From Nymphaea colorata (lineage: Eukaryota > Streptophyta > Magnoliopsida > Nymphaeales > Nymphaeaceae): DNA of 64,000 nucleotides. Position numbers and translations under genes: made by a program. The notes beneath the pieces are model-generated. The model had not been told where the DNA came from, did no database searches, and saw only the letters and a list, made by a program, of their open reading frames with translations. The DNA lies in assembly GCF_008831285.2 (NCBI RefSeq), contig NC_045146.1, forward strand, positions 8,382,972 to 8,446,971, in the 5' to 3' direction. Positions 21,262 to 33,183 of the stretch are shown here, piece by piece; position 1 is the stretch's first letter; the number at the start of each line of letters is the position of its first letter.

Positions 21262-24088
21262 CGAGCGATACAGATGTAACTCTCAACAACTCACTCATCA
21301 TTCATTCACAAACCATTCATACAATCCTTAAGAAGCCAAACCATGCCTTCCCTTGGGTGGTCTAGCTACTCGCAGCCGTGTCCTTGGCAAGGTGCCTTGG
21401 AGGGACCACCGACAGTAGCAAATGGCTAGAGCCTGGCTTAGAAAGCAAATGCACCCAATAACCCCGTTCTATAGTATGTTTCGAAGTTACCTAGCCGATG
21501 AGGATCGGCTTAAACAGCAATAGGATCCGAGAGAAAACCAGTGGCTCAGCCACTCTCGGATATCACAGCAAGGAGGTGGAGTGAGGCTAGACCCGCCTGG
21601 TCTAGGACGCCTGGTCTTATAGTAAGATCTGGCGAGAGTGATTGTGGATCTCGGCAATAGAAGTGGATGGAGTGTGGCTGCTGCAGGCCTCGGTCGGCTG
21701 AGAGAGGCAGCAAAGTGATGGAGGAGCGCCCGAATGGAGTAGGGGCTCGGCCCACCTGGCCGAGGTCACCTTGGCGCCTAGGAAGATGTCGGGAGATGGT
21801 TGCAGCGAGGTAGGCTGCAAGATGTCTTACTTGCTGTAGTAGAGATGCTAACTTGATCACATGCAATCCTTGGAGATGAACCTAGCTAATGGACTCCAAG
21901 GGGTCAAACCGAGCCCGGAACAAGGAGTGAGCTCGGAGTGGGATTAGGTAGGCTCAATTTGGGTTAGGTTGTATAGAGCCGGGAGATGGAGATTAATTGC
22001 TAAGGGGTTGGTTATGGCTTAGAGATAGACTAAGGGTCAGGCGTATGATGGTGGAGGGTTAATCCTAAGAGAGAGTGAAATTAAGGCAGGGTGAGATGGC
22101 TCCTCATGATGAGAGGTGCTCTTAATGAGTCTGGTCGGTTATGAGATGTGTTACACCAAGAGAGGAAGCCAAGGGTTATGGATTTCCATTGGGAAGTTGT
22201 GAACGTATGGCTTGGGTAATGATGGAGTAGGGAGGTATTAAAATGGTCTAATGATGAAGGGGAGAGGTGGCAGCTAGGAGTTAATCTCTTGAGCTCATGG
22301 GTTGGCTTTAGGGACGGTTACAAGAAGAAAGGGAGGCCAACGGGTAGAGGAGGTGAAGGATGCGAGTGAAGGGGTGAACCGTTGTGGCTGGAGTGTAATG
22401 ATGAGGAGGACACTTGGCGAGGGATGAAATTAACTTACCTTTATGCGTGGCCAAGTGTGGGCTCTTTAAAATGAGAAGCGTTATATAACGCTTGAACTAA
22501 TGAAGGGAAGCCGAAGGGAAAGAAGAGGAGTGAGCGCCCATGGGTTTGGACTCTTTAACGCTATTCCCTTGAGTTTACCAAACTGCCCTTTTCAAATAGC
22601 CAGTAATCAATTAGTCAATTAATGACCATGGGCAAACTTGGAATTGGCGGAAAAGATTGGACGCCGATCGGGTTTCGCCGGGGTTAGTGCAGCGTTGAGT
22701 ATTTCCGGTGGCAGAAATGGATTTCCGATCGTTGGCTAGAACTCACTCAATTCTCATCCGAATTGGTTGAAACTTGGACAAATTGCAGCTAAGATCTGGG
22801 CGATCTTAACTGAACCAACGAGAGAGTGAAAACTGCCTTGACCTTGCTCAGAATTGATCTGAACTTCCTCCCAATTTGCTGTTCTATTCCTGCTATTCTG
22901 TGTATGATATTGCGCACGATTTGGGAAAGACGAGCAGGGAACAAATCTCCTTCCTCGACAGCAACTCAAGTACGATGCTGGATTGATTGCTGCTGTCGTG
23001 GACGAGTTTTCAAGGGGATTAACCAGTCAATTTCGCTGAAATCCTATTGGCCGTCTACCAATGGAATTCGACGAGCTCTCTCGGTTTCTCACCTTGAAAA
23101 TCAGTCCTCTAAGAGCTAGCGTCGATCCTCCTTTCCGGCGCTCTTTCTCTCTGTTTTTAACAAGATCAAGGGGCCTACTAGCGACGATTTCAACTAATCC
23201 TCTGCTCTGCTCAAGTAGGGAAGGAGCCGGGAGATTAACGGCACCTACCTCCTCTCTTGCAGCCGGAGTCTTGTGCTTGAGTACTAGGGACTAGAGCCAC
23301 GAGTCGCTCTCCTCCAAGCCTTCCCGATTATCTTCTCCAGCCTCTAACTCCTTCCGGGGATGAAGAAGTTGCACAGTGAGAAGATGGCGATTCAGTCGGG
23401 GAATTTGTGCGTAGGAAGAAGGTGCTCCAAGAGGATTTCCGATGGCCTCAAGGAACGTCTTCAAACCTGTTTTGTTTCAACCAGAGCCACGGGTTGGAGC
23501 CTTTGGATTCCGCTCACCGGCGGTAAGACGATGAAGGGAAGAGAGAGGCAAGAGCCAATTCACACGAAAAACTCAACTTCTAATTCTTGATTGCATAATG
23601 AAAAAAGACTTACAAAAGAGTTTAAGTACTTGAAATAAAACCGGTTCTTAACATGAGAACCGAGACACTTGCTGAAATGAAACGACTCAACTATAAAGCA
23701 AAAGCATAAAAGGAGACCGAGACGAGACGTCTCGAATGTTTAGTGAGTTTGGCCTCTCCCTCACGGGTTCAGCCATATAACTTGCCTAAGTTAGGCCTTA
23801 GGCTTGCCACGCATGGACTGGGTCAGACTAGACTCAGGGTTCGAACTCGCTATAACCGGATCTAGGTCTAGTTTCCGTGCCTGTTCTGCCTTGAAGTCTT
23901 CAGCCCGCTGCCCAGCTCCGCTGATGATGCTCCGCCCACACCGCCCGCTGCATAACTTCAAGTTCTATGTTAGCCTCCCTTAGCTCATCTATGCTTTTCA
24001 TCATGTTGGCCGATGGTGCTTGCTCTCTTGGCCTTGCTTGGCCGTGCTGGCCCTAGTTCTCGGCCTCCTGGTGGGAAGGTCTGCATCA
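21262..24088 (-). repeat. 3' LTR of the minus-strand gypsy element, cut by the gap
   Basis: It is homologous to 29949-32790 over its whole visible length. It ends on plus with ggtctgcatca at 24088, i.e. opens TGATGCAG on minus. Relative to the partner it lacks the terminal 235 bases (29714-29948), which must fall in the gap. Differences are mostly single-base losses, concentrated in 21280-22450. Confidence 0.93.
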
Positions 24089-24108
24089 GATCCTCCCTCC
24101 TTACCTCG
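24089..24108 (-). other. Polypurine tract of the minus-strand gypsy element
   Basis: Read on minus, the bases just before the LTR TG are gaggtaaggagggaggatc, a purine tract in the expected place. Confidence 0.75.
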
Positions 24109-25380
24109 AGCTTGCCCCCAAGCTCGTGCAGTGGGAAAGCGATTAACTATCTTCTCAAATTCTTCGCACGAAGTGCCGTTGTCTGGTCCTTCCCATTCAA
24201 CCATAACTTCATGACATAGTCTACCATTCCGATGAACATGTCTATGTTTAAGAATTCGGTATGGTTTGGTTGTTGTTGGCTCGAAATTTCTTCAATCTGC
24301 CTTGCACTTCCCCAACGTGCGGTTTCAGTCGAGAAACATGAAAGACTGGATGGACTAAGGCCGTTTGGGGAGGCCCAATCTGTAAGCTGCTTTCCCAATT
24401 TTTGTAGCACTGGGAATGGCCCAAAACCTTGGTAAAAGTTTAGAGTAAGGCTGCCCTAAGAGAGACTTTTGCCTCATGGGTAATCTTTTAATCCATACAA
24501 GTCTCCTACCATAAATTCACGATCCTTCCTGCCCTTGTCATATGTCTGTTTCATTCGATTTTGGGCTTTGATGATATTCTTCTTGAGTGACGCTAGCACC
24601 TCTTCCCTTGTGCGTAGCTCACAATCAACCTTATCTTCCTTTGCGTGCCTTCTTCATATTTTGAATTGTTGGGGGAGGAATTCCATAGAGAGCTTCATAC
24701 GGAGTGGTCTGAGTAGACGAGTGCCAACTCGTATTGTAGGACCATTCGGCCCATGACAGATACTTTACCCAAGAGTTGGGTCTTTCTCCTGCAAAGCAAC
24801 GGAGATATGTTTCTAAAGAACGGTTGACCACTTCACTTTGCCCATCGGTCTGAGGATGGTGGGCAGTACTGAATTGGATTGTTGTCCCCATCTGCTTCAT
24901 ATATTCTCTCCAAAATTCACTCATGAAGATTGAATCTCTATCGCAGACTATTGTCTGAGGCATGCCATGTAGTTTCCCTACGTGATCTTGGTACTTAGTA
25001 GCCACCATCTGTCCATGATATTTCTTAGGCAAGGGAACGAAGTGGCTATACTTTGTTAACCTGTCGACCACCACGAGTATGGCTTCCTTGTTTTCTTATC
25101 GTGGAAGGGCATCTATGAAATCCATGGTGACATCGGTCCATGGCTTTTCTGGCACTGGTAAGGGATTGAGATGGCCCGGAGGCTTAATTCCCTCATACTT
25201 TTCACGTTGGCAAATTTGACACTGTTTAACATAATTCCTCACGTCTGCCTTCATTCCGGTCCACCAAAATTGAGCCTTCACTCGGTGGAGTGTTTTGACT
25301 ACTCCTTCATGGCCTGCTGATGGAGTGGAATGAAAATGTTGTAGTAATTCTTGCTTTAGGGCCGATTTAGGTGGAACCAC
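24109..25380 (-). pseudogene. gypsy integrase with chromodomain-like end, broken
   Basis: On minus, 25380-25096 carries the zinc-finger region (HFHSTPSAGHEGV, then CQICQREKYEG) and the first core Asp in VTMDFIDALP. An in-frame TAA follows, and the same frame resumes at 25074 with VVDRLTKYSHF, the second Asp in IVCDRDSIF and Glu in TDGQSEVVNRSLE, ending near 24631. Remaining pieces in shifted frames are an integrase C-terminal GPF-like end (24410 region) and a chromodomain-like MVEWEGPDNGTS at 24204. It is inactive as written. Confidence 0.88.
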
Positions 25381-25567
25381 CGTGCGGTTCTTTTCATAAG
25401 TAATTTGCCCTTGATGGTATATGGGGAATGGTCCCCGGTTTTTGAGTGATGGAGGCTTTGATGAGCCTCAACCCTTCGTCCTCTAGTTGCTCATTAGCTA
25501 TTTGTCCATAAATTGGTCCTTATGATTGAAAGTGTCAAGAATTGTTCACCCAACCTTGATAGTGCAT

Positions 25568-26723
25568 TTACCGCGGTATTGTTAGCCCTTTCTTATACTC
25601 GATTTCAAAATCGTATCCGAGGAGTTTGGCCAACCACCTTTGTTGTGTTGGTGTTGAAACTCGTTGTTTGAGCATGTATTTAAGGCTGTTCTGATCTGTC
25701 TTCACGATGAATCTTCGGCCTATGAGGTAAGGCCTCCATTTCCCAACTGACAACACTATGGCAAGAAGTTCTTTCACGTATGTCGATAACGGTTTGGCCC
25801 GATTGGTGAGAGCCTTTGACATATATGCTATAGGGTGATTTTCTTGGCTGAGGACAGCTCCTATGCCAACGTCACAAGCATCTGTTTCAATAGTGAAAGG
25901 TTTGCTAAAATCAGGCAAGGTGAGAACAGGTGTTGTCATGAGTGCCGATTTCAATTTCTCAAATGCCTCTCTTGCTTTATCTGACCAAGCGAATACTCCT
26001 TTCTTAGTCATTTGGGTTAATGGGGCGGCTATGAGCCCGTAGCCTTGAATGAATCTTCTATAATAGCCGTTTAACCCAAGAAATCCACGAGGCTTTTCAA
26101 GTCTTTAGGCAAAGGCCAGTTGTTCATTGCCTCTAATTTTTCAGGGTCTGCTTTTACCCCTTCTTTGGATACTATGTGCCCAAGAATCCGATTGAGGGTT
26201 GGCCAAAGCTGCATTTTGACCTCTTAGCATAAAGACGATGTTCCCTCAAAATTTGTAAGGCCGTGGCCAAGTGGGCAGCATGTTGCTCTACTGACTGGCT
26301 ATATACGAGGATGTCATCAAAGAGTACCAAGATGAAGTTTCTAAGATACCTCCTGAAAACATCATTCATGCACCTCTGGAATGTGGCGGGTGCATTGGTT
26401 AAGCCAAAAGGCATCACCAAGAACTCATAGTGTCCATCATGAGTTCTAAAAGCTGTTTTTGGAATGTCTTCATCATGCATTCTAATCTGGTGGTAGCCTG
26501 CCCGTAGGTCTATTTTGGAAAACACAGAGGCACCGGTTAACTCATCTAGAAGTTCGTCGATTACCGGTATTGGATGCCGGTCCTTCACGGTTGCCTCATT
26601 TAGTGCTCTATAGTCCATGCAGAAGTGCCATGTGTTATCTTTCTTTTTAACTAGTAAGACTGGCGAGGAGAAAGGACTGCAGTTAGGGCATATGATACCA
26701 CCCTCTATCATTTCCTTAACCAA
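25568..26723 (-). pseudogene. gypsy reverse transcriptase and RNase H, frameshifted
   Basis: 26723-26172 on minus is a well-kept RT with [47 protein letters not shown] and the catalytic LFDDILVYS. The frame breaks at SIGFLGT (26172). The connection domain (26170-26012) lies in other frames. RNase H is open again at 26011-25568 (FTIETDACDVGIGAVLSQ, TDQNSLKYML). The motifs are intact and the breaks look like single-base losses, so the protein may be less damaged than the sequence suggests. Confidence 0.9.
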
Positions 26724-27646
26724 TCTTTCAATTTCTGCTTTTTGGTGATGACCATAACGATAAGGCCGAACGTTGACAGGTTCAGCGCCCTATTCATGAT
26801 GATTCTATGGTCATAAGCTCGACGTGGAGGAAGTCCCTTTAGTTCCTCAAAGAGATCTGAAAACTGTTCAAGCACGTGTTGAACCTCGGCTGGTATATTT
26901 TCTTCTTGCTCATCTTTGGCAGGTATGTCTGTGGCCATAGTAACAACCCAAAACGTTGGTTGTTGGGCGACTAGAGCTTTAAGTGCTGCCTTTGGTTCAA
27001 CGTTGGTATTTACTGCCTTTAGGGTGACGTTTTGGTCACCTCCCTCCTTAGCAAAAGACATACTCATGTCTTTGAAATTCCAAGAGATGTCCCCTAGATT
27101 CTCTAGCCATTGTACCCCCAATACCACATCGACACCACCGATGGGGAGTACTAAAAGATCGACCGTGAATGGTACCTTTTGCATGCATAGTAGGACCCCT
27201 TTGCATTTTTGTGTGCATACGAGTTTGGACCCATCTCCTACCATGACTGAGATTGGCTGTTGTTCTTCTAGTGGGCACCCAACTGCTTGAGCTGCTTCTT
27301 CACTAACAAAATTGTGTGTAGCACCCGAGTCTAGGAGTACTACTACTTTATGCTTTCCAATCTTACCAACAACTCTCATGGCATTCGGTCTTTTTGGGTT
27401 TGTCAAGGCATGACATGTCCCTTCAATAGTCTCAGATGCACTTGTATCAGTCTTGGCCTCATTCGGACTAGGTGGATTTGTGTCTTGGCTAGACTCTTCT
27501 TCTTCTTCATCGCTTTCATCAATGACTTCAAAAACTTGAAGATTTTTGCACTTGTGAGTACGACTCCATGGTTCCTTATAATTGAAACATTGATTGTTTT
27601 TTATCATTTGTTCCCTCTCTTGCCTAGTTATGTAAGTGGTAGGCAC
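26708..27646 (-). pseudogene. gypsy zinc knuckle and aspartic protease segment
   Basis: On minus it starts near a CCHC-like knuckle whose second Cys is Tyr ([14 protein letters not shown]), then an acidic stretch ([11 protein letters not shown]), then the retropepsin motif [13 protein letters not shown] and a family-typical [13 protein letters not shown]. The catalytic Asp is present. The changed knuckle residue would weaken nucleic-acid binding if real. The frame differs from gag above and RT below. Confidence 0.85.
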
Positions 27647-28844
27647 TCAATCACGGTAGAGGGGTTTTGTTGTTCTCTTTTGTAGGGCATAAGCTTTCTT
27701 GGTGGTAGCCCTTTGTACTTGGTTGGCTCGTTGCCCTTGTAGGGTTTTTGTAAGGCATTCTTGCGCCTATTTCTCTCTTCTACTGCTCGAGCCTCTGCGA
27801 AACATTCAACCAAATCGGTGTATTTTCTTCGCTGTACGTCTATCTTGACTTCTTCTTTGAGGCCGCCAATGTAGGCACCGATTAGTGATTGGTGGTCCAA
27901 TCAACCATGGAGGAAAGACTTTCAAATTTGCTTTGGTATTCTCGGACTGAGGATGTTTGTACCAAATCTTTAAGTTCTATGTCAAAATCCGTGTAGGCTG
28001 ATTCACCAAATCGTGTTTGCAAACCCTCACTGAAATTTTCCCAAGTGATGTTGGGCTGATGGCGTTTGAACCAACGATACCACTTCATAGCTTCTCCATC
28101 GAAGTTGAGGATAGCTGTTGTAACCCATTCATTCTCCGGGACGCTATGGCAATCAAAACACTCTTCAACATTGAAGAGCCAATCTTTGGCATCAATCCCT
28201 GTAAAACGTGGGAAGTCAATCTTAACGGTTGGGGTTCTTCTTCTTGGCTGGGTATGGTTGCGTCTGCCTCTAAAGGGTTCTCCGTCAACAAACACCATAT
28301 CCTCATCTTCCTCACTTTCATCTTTGTCCTGGTTCTTACTAAAATGCTGGTTTTGGGGCGCTTGTTGCTGGCTGCTAGAGCCAAACCTAAAATGGAAATC
28401 GGGCCCTTGTTGGTGTCCCTTGCTTCCTGGGCCTTCGGGTTGCCTGGTGCCATTATGGCCGAAGTGATCAAACTGGTTAAAACTGCTGGAAAAAGGTGGG
28501 ACAAATTGGTTGTTCATTGGCGCCTTGTCTTTGTCCTGATTCAGGGTGGGGCCTTGTGTGGTTCGGTCCAATTGTTCCATTCTTTTCATCAACGTGTTTT
28601 GGCCAGCAATTAAAGAAGTCATCATTTGCTTCATCTGGTCCCATTCATCAAGTTTACTAAGGGACTTCTTGTATTCGTGTAGTTCATGACGCATTTGGTT
28701 CATGCTGGACTCAAGGGAATTCACTCGGCCTTGGTGTAAGGCTTCCATATCAAGTAAGTTGGATTCGATTTGTTCTTCTCGACTGGAAGTCTCAACTTCT
28801 TGCTCGGGAGAATCATGGACAGTGGGTTTGGCCTTCTTCCCCAT
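27628..28844 (-). pseudogene. gypsy Gag, coiled-coil N-terminus, one frameshift
   Basis: It starts MGKKAKPTVHDSPEQEV at 28844. Residues about 25-110 are a likely coiled coil (SLESSMNQMRHELHEYKKSL). The Gag core then follows: KIDFPRFTGIDAKDWLFN, WENFSEGLQTRFG and VREYQSKFESLSS. The frame ends at 27882, and homologous text continues in another frame (DHQSLIGAYIGGLKEEVK) to 27628. The family role is capsid formation and RNA packaging. Confidence 0.87.
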
Positions 28845-29699
28845 TGAAACTTCTGCTCTTAGTCCTGTCGCACGGCTGATCCAACAATCAATGATCTGCT
28901 GCTACCGCTAACGACTGAAGAGGAAACCTCTTGTTAGTGGGCTGGTTGCTAGAAATTCTTCAGAAAACCAGTGCTGCTTGTAAATTCAATAACTTCACTT
29001 CCAGAACTCTAAAAATCGTGAAACTTGGTTGAAAAATACTAGACACGCTAGGGAATCCAATGGCACCAAGTTCAGTTTCTAATTCCTCCCCAATCAAGTC
29101 GATCTGCCTAGAAAGTCACGCCTGGACCTCGTTTGTCAAGCTTGTCGCGCGTTCTTCAGCCGCGCAGGAAACTTCCAACGACAGGGGTCCACTCAAAAAA
29201 TCATAACTTTTCAACCGTAACTCCAAACAATCTGAAATTTTAACTGGAGATACCTGAAACTTAGGCGCTTCCAACAACCCTAAACTCGACCAATTCCGAC
29301 GTCGGAGGTGACAGCACCGGCCACCGGAATCCGGCGTAGTTTCTGGTCTTTCAGAAACTGTAATGTGCTTGCTGTAAATGTGTAATTTGGCTTTTCTTGT
29401 GCCAATTTAACTCCGTTTCTCACGAAACTTGGATAGAATGTCTCCGAAATATTTACAAACAGGTTGGTAGGAAGCCCGCTCACAGATCACCAAAACTTTG
29501 CCTGATATCCTTGTTCGATTGGTCTGGACTGTTTTCACTTTTCTTCAGACAGCTGCTACTCAAACGCTACCAGCTATGAAATCCGAGTGTAAACTTCCAA
29601 AACTCCACTTAAATCTGATATAATCTTGTGCCAAACTGGAAAATCCTCTGCTATACTCTGAAAACCAAACTGAAATTTACCACTGGCTGCCGCAAGTGT
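28845..29699 (-). other. Leader between primer site and gag of the minus-strand gypsy element
   Basis: About 855 bases of untranslated element sequence. The open frame at 29483-29280 has no recognised relative. Confidence 0.7.
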
Positions 29700-29711
29700 G
29701 CTCTGATACCA
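29700..29711 (-). other. Primer binding site of the minus-strand gypsy element
   Basis: The plus text gctctgatacca is TGGTATCAGAGC on minus, complementary to initiator-Met tRNA. A 2-base spacer separates it from the LTR. Confidence 0.93.
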
Positions 29712-29713
29712 AC

Positions 29714-32700
29714 TGGTGAGAACCTAGATCCGGCTAGCGAATTCTACGCCCGAGAATAGATCCCAAGTCCAGGATCAACTCGTGGGAGCCTAAAGTCCAA
29801 ACTTAAGCAAATTATACTTACAAAACTTTTCCCGCCGGACAGCAACCCCGGCTTAATAGTACCCTGGGTATAAGATACAAGTATGTTTTCCCTCACCCAA
29901 GTCTTCAATCCTATTACAAAATTGAGAGGATTAAGGCTTGTACAAACGCGAGCGATACAGATGTAACTCTCACAACTCACTCATCATTCATTCACAAACC
30001 ATTCATACAATCCCTAAGAACGGCCAAACCATGCCCTTTCCCTTTGGTGGTCTAGCTACTCGCAGCCGTGTCCTTGGCAAGGTGCCTTGGAGGGACCACC
30101 GACAGTAGCAAATGGCTAGAGCCTGGCTTAGAAAGCAAATGCACCCAATAACCCCGTTCTATAGTATGTTTCGAAGTTACCTAGCCGATGAGAGATCGGC
30201 TTAAACAGCAATAGGATCCGAGAGAAAACCAGTGGCTCAGCCACTCTCGGATATCACAGCAAGGAGGTGGAGTGGAGGCTAGACCCGCCTGGTCTAGGAC
30301 GCCTGGTCTTCTAGTAAGATCTGGCCGAGAGTGATTGTGGATCTCGGCAATAGAAGTGGATGGAGTGTGGCTGCTGCAGGCCTCGGTCGGCCGAGAGAGG
30401 CAGCAAAGTGATGGAGGAGCGCCCGAATGGAGGCAGGGGCTCGGCTCACCTGGCCAAGGTCACCTTGGCGCCTAGGAAGATGTCGGGAGATGGTTGCAGC
30501 GAGGGAGGCTGCAAGATGTCTTACTTGCTGTAGTAGAGATGCTAACTTGATCACGTGCAATCCTTGGAGATGAACCTAGCTAATGGACTCCAAGGGGTGA
30601 AACCGAGCCCGGAACAAGGAGTGAGCTCGGAGTGGGATTAGGTAGGCTCAATTTGGGTTAGGTTGTATAGAGCCGGGAGATGGAGATTAATTGCTAAGGG
30701 GTTGGTTATGGCTTAGAGATAGACTAAGGGTCAGGCGTATGATGGTGGAGGGTTAATCCTAAGAGAGAGTGAAATTAAGGCAGGGTGAGATGGCTCCTCA
30801 TGATGAGAGGTGGCTCTTAATGAGTCTGGTCGGTTATGAGGATGTGTTACACCAAGAGAGGAAGCCAAGGGTTATGCGATTTCCATTGGGAAGTTGTGAA
30901 CGTATGGCTTGGGTAATGATGGAGTAGGGAGGTATTAAAATGGTCTAATGATGAAGGGGAGAGGTGGCAGCTAGGAGTTAATCTCTTGAGCTCATGGGTT
31001 GGCTTTAGGGACGGTTACAAGAAGAAAGGGAGGCCAACGGGTAGAGGAGGTGAAGGATGCGAGTGAAGGGGGTGAACCGTTGTGGCTGGAGTGTAATGAT
31101 GAGGAGGACACTTGGCGAGGGATGAAATTAACTTACCTTTATGCGTGGCCAAGTGTGGAGCTCTTTAAAATGAGAAGCGTTATATAACGCTTGAACTAAT
31201 GAAGGGAAGCCGAAGGGAAAGAAGAGGAGTGAGCGCCCACGGGTTTGGACTCTTTAACGCTATTCCCTTGAGTTTACCAACCTGCCCTTTTCAAATAGCC
31301 AGTAATCAATTAGTCAATTAATGACCATGGGCAAACTTGGAATTGGTGGAAAAGATTGGACGCCGATCGGGTTTCGCCGGGGTTAGTGCAGCGTTGAGTA
31401 TTTCCGGTGGCAGAAATGGATTTCCGATCGTTGGCTAGAACTCACTCAATTCTCATCCGAATTGGTTGAAACTTGGACAAATTGCAGCTAAGATCTGGGC
31501 GATCTTAACTGAACCAACGAGAGAGTGAAAACTGCCTTGACCTTGCTCAGAATTGATCTGAACTTCCTCCCAATTTGCTGTTCTATTCCTGCTATTCTGT
31601 GTATGATATTGCGCACGATTTGGGAAAGACGAGCAGGGAACAAATCTCCTTCCTCGACAGCAACTCAAGTACGATGCTGGATTGATTGCTGCTGTTGTGG
31701 ACGAGTTTTCAAGGGGATTAACCAGTCAATTTTGCTGAAATCCTATTGGCCGTCTACCAATGGAATTCTGACGAGCTCTCTCGGATTCTCACCTTGAAAA
31801 TCAGTCCTCTAAGAGCTAGCGTCGATCCTCCTTTCCGGCGCTCTTTCTCTCTGTTTTTAACAGAGACCAAGGGGCCTACTAGGGACGATTGCAACTAATC
31901 CTCTGCTCTGCTCAAGTAGGGAAGGAGCCGGGAGATTAACGGCACCTACCTCCTCTCTTGCAGCCGGAGTCTTGTGCTTGAGTACTAGGCGACTAGAGCC
32001 ACGAGTCGCTCTGCTCCAAGCCTTCCCGATTATCTTCTCCAGCCTCTAACTCCTTCCGGGGATGAAGAAGTTGCACAGTGAGAAGATGGCGATTCAGTCG
32101 GGGAATTTGTGCGTAGGAAGAAGGTGCTCCAAGAGGATTTTCGATGGCCTCAAGGAACGTCTTCAAACCTGTTTTGCTTCAACCAGAGCCACGGGTTGGA
32201 GCCTTTGGATTCCGATCACCGGCGGTAAGACGATGAAGGGAAGAGAGAGGCAAGAGCCAATTCACACGAAAAACTCAACTTCTAATTCTTGATTGCATAA
32301 TGAAAAAAGACTTACAAAAGAGTTTTACTTGAAATAAAACCGGTTCTTAACATGAGAACCGAGACACTTGCTGAAATGAAACGACTCAACTATAAAGCAA
32401 AAGCATAAAAGGAGACCGAGACGAGACGTCTCAAATGTTTAGTGAGTTTGGCCTCTCCCTCACGGGTTCAGCCATATAACTTGCCTAAGTTAGGCCTTAG
32501 GCTTGCCACGCATGGACTGGGTCAGGACTAGACTCAGGGTTCGAACTCGCTATAACCGGATCTAGGTCTAGTTCCCGTGCCTGTTCTGCCTTGAAGTCTT
32601 CAGCCCGCTGCCCGCGCTCCGCTGATGATGCTCTGCCCACACCGCCCGCTGCATCACTTCAAGTTCTATGTTAGCCTCCCTTAGCTCATCTATGCTTTTC

Positions 32701-32790
32701 ATCATGTTGGCCGATGGTGCTTGACTCTCTTGGCCTTGCTTGGCCGTGCTGGCCCTAGTTCTCAGCCTCCTGGTGGGAAGGTCTGCATCA
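29714..32790 (-). repeat. 5' LTR of the minus-strand gypsy element (3077 bp)
   Basis: On minus it opens TGATGCAGACC at 32790 and ends GTTCTCACCA at 29714. It is a complete LTR with the primer site next to it. The partner is 21262-24088. The break in homology after ctgcatca fixes the outer border exactly. Small open frames inside (for example 32062-32292 on plus) recur in both LTRs and resemble nothing known. Confidence 0.93.
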
Positions 32791-33183
32791 GTCCCTCCCC
32801 AAGTGCGCGTGGCCCCTTTTTAGTCTTGGCATTAATCCCTTGCCTATTTTTTCTCCTTCAATCTCGATCTCCTTCCCCTTTTAACGAGCCAGCTTACCAC
32901 GTTAATTGAGATGAGATGCCCCACATGATCTGTGGCAGCACCTCTCACTCTACGTTAGTCACTTTCCTTCTTTGGCGTGGGCTAGATTTCCCAATTCCTC
33001 CATGCAGCTGCTTCACTTTCCTTCTCCTCCTTACGATTTAATCTCTTTCCAAATATCTTGCTAGGTAGGATTTCTCCCCTAATGGCAACTTTCCTTCACG
33101 TTTTATTCAGCTGCCAAGGTAGGATTTAATCTCTTTGCTTGCTGACTATAGATATCTGCTCCCATTTGCTTTGTGGAATGTAG
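32791..33183 (+). other. Intron-like DNA between the gypsy LTR and the kinase pseudogene
   Basis: CT-rich, with no coding match. It ends in an acceptor-like gaatgtag just before the first kinase exon, so it is probably intron sequence of the RUNKEL-like locus, cut on its left by the gypsy insertion. Confidence 0.45.

Larger units (their letters stand above)
21262..32790 (-). mobile_element. Minus-strand Ty3/gypsy chromovirus with 3.1-kb LTRs
   Basis: On minus the order is 5' LTR (32790-29714), primer site, leader, gag, protease, RT, RNase H, integrase, chromodomain-like end, polypurine tract, 3' LTR (24088 down to the gap). The integrase signature TDGQSEVVNRSLETYLRCF differs from the Del/Tekay-like copies elsewhere, so this is another chromovirus lineage. 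The polyprotein is broken by several frameshifts and at least one stop, yet the LTRs are very similar. The right flank of the expected 5-bp target duplication is gtccc at 32791-32795; the other lies in the gap. Confidence 0.92.

Noticed and set aside
22754-23590. Open frames duplicated at 31453-32292, which could suggest a conserved gene pair
   Set aside because: They sit at equivalent positions in the two LTRs of one gypsy element, so duplication is explained by the LTRs.
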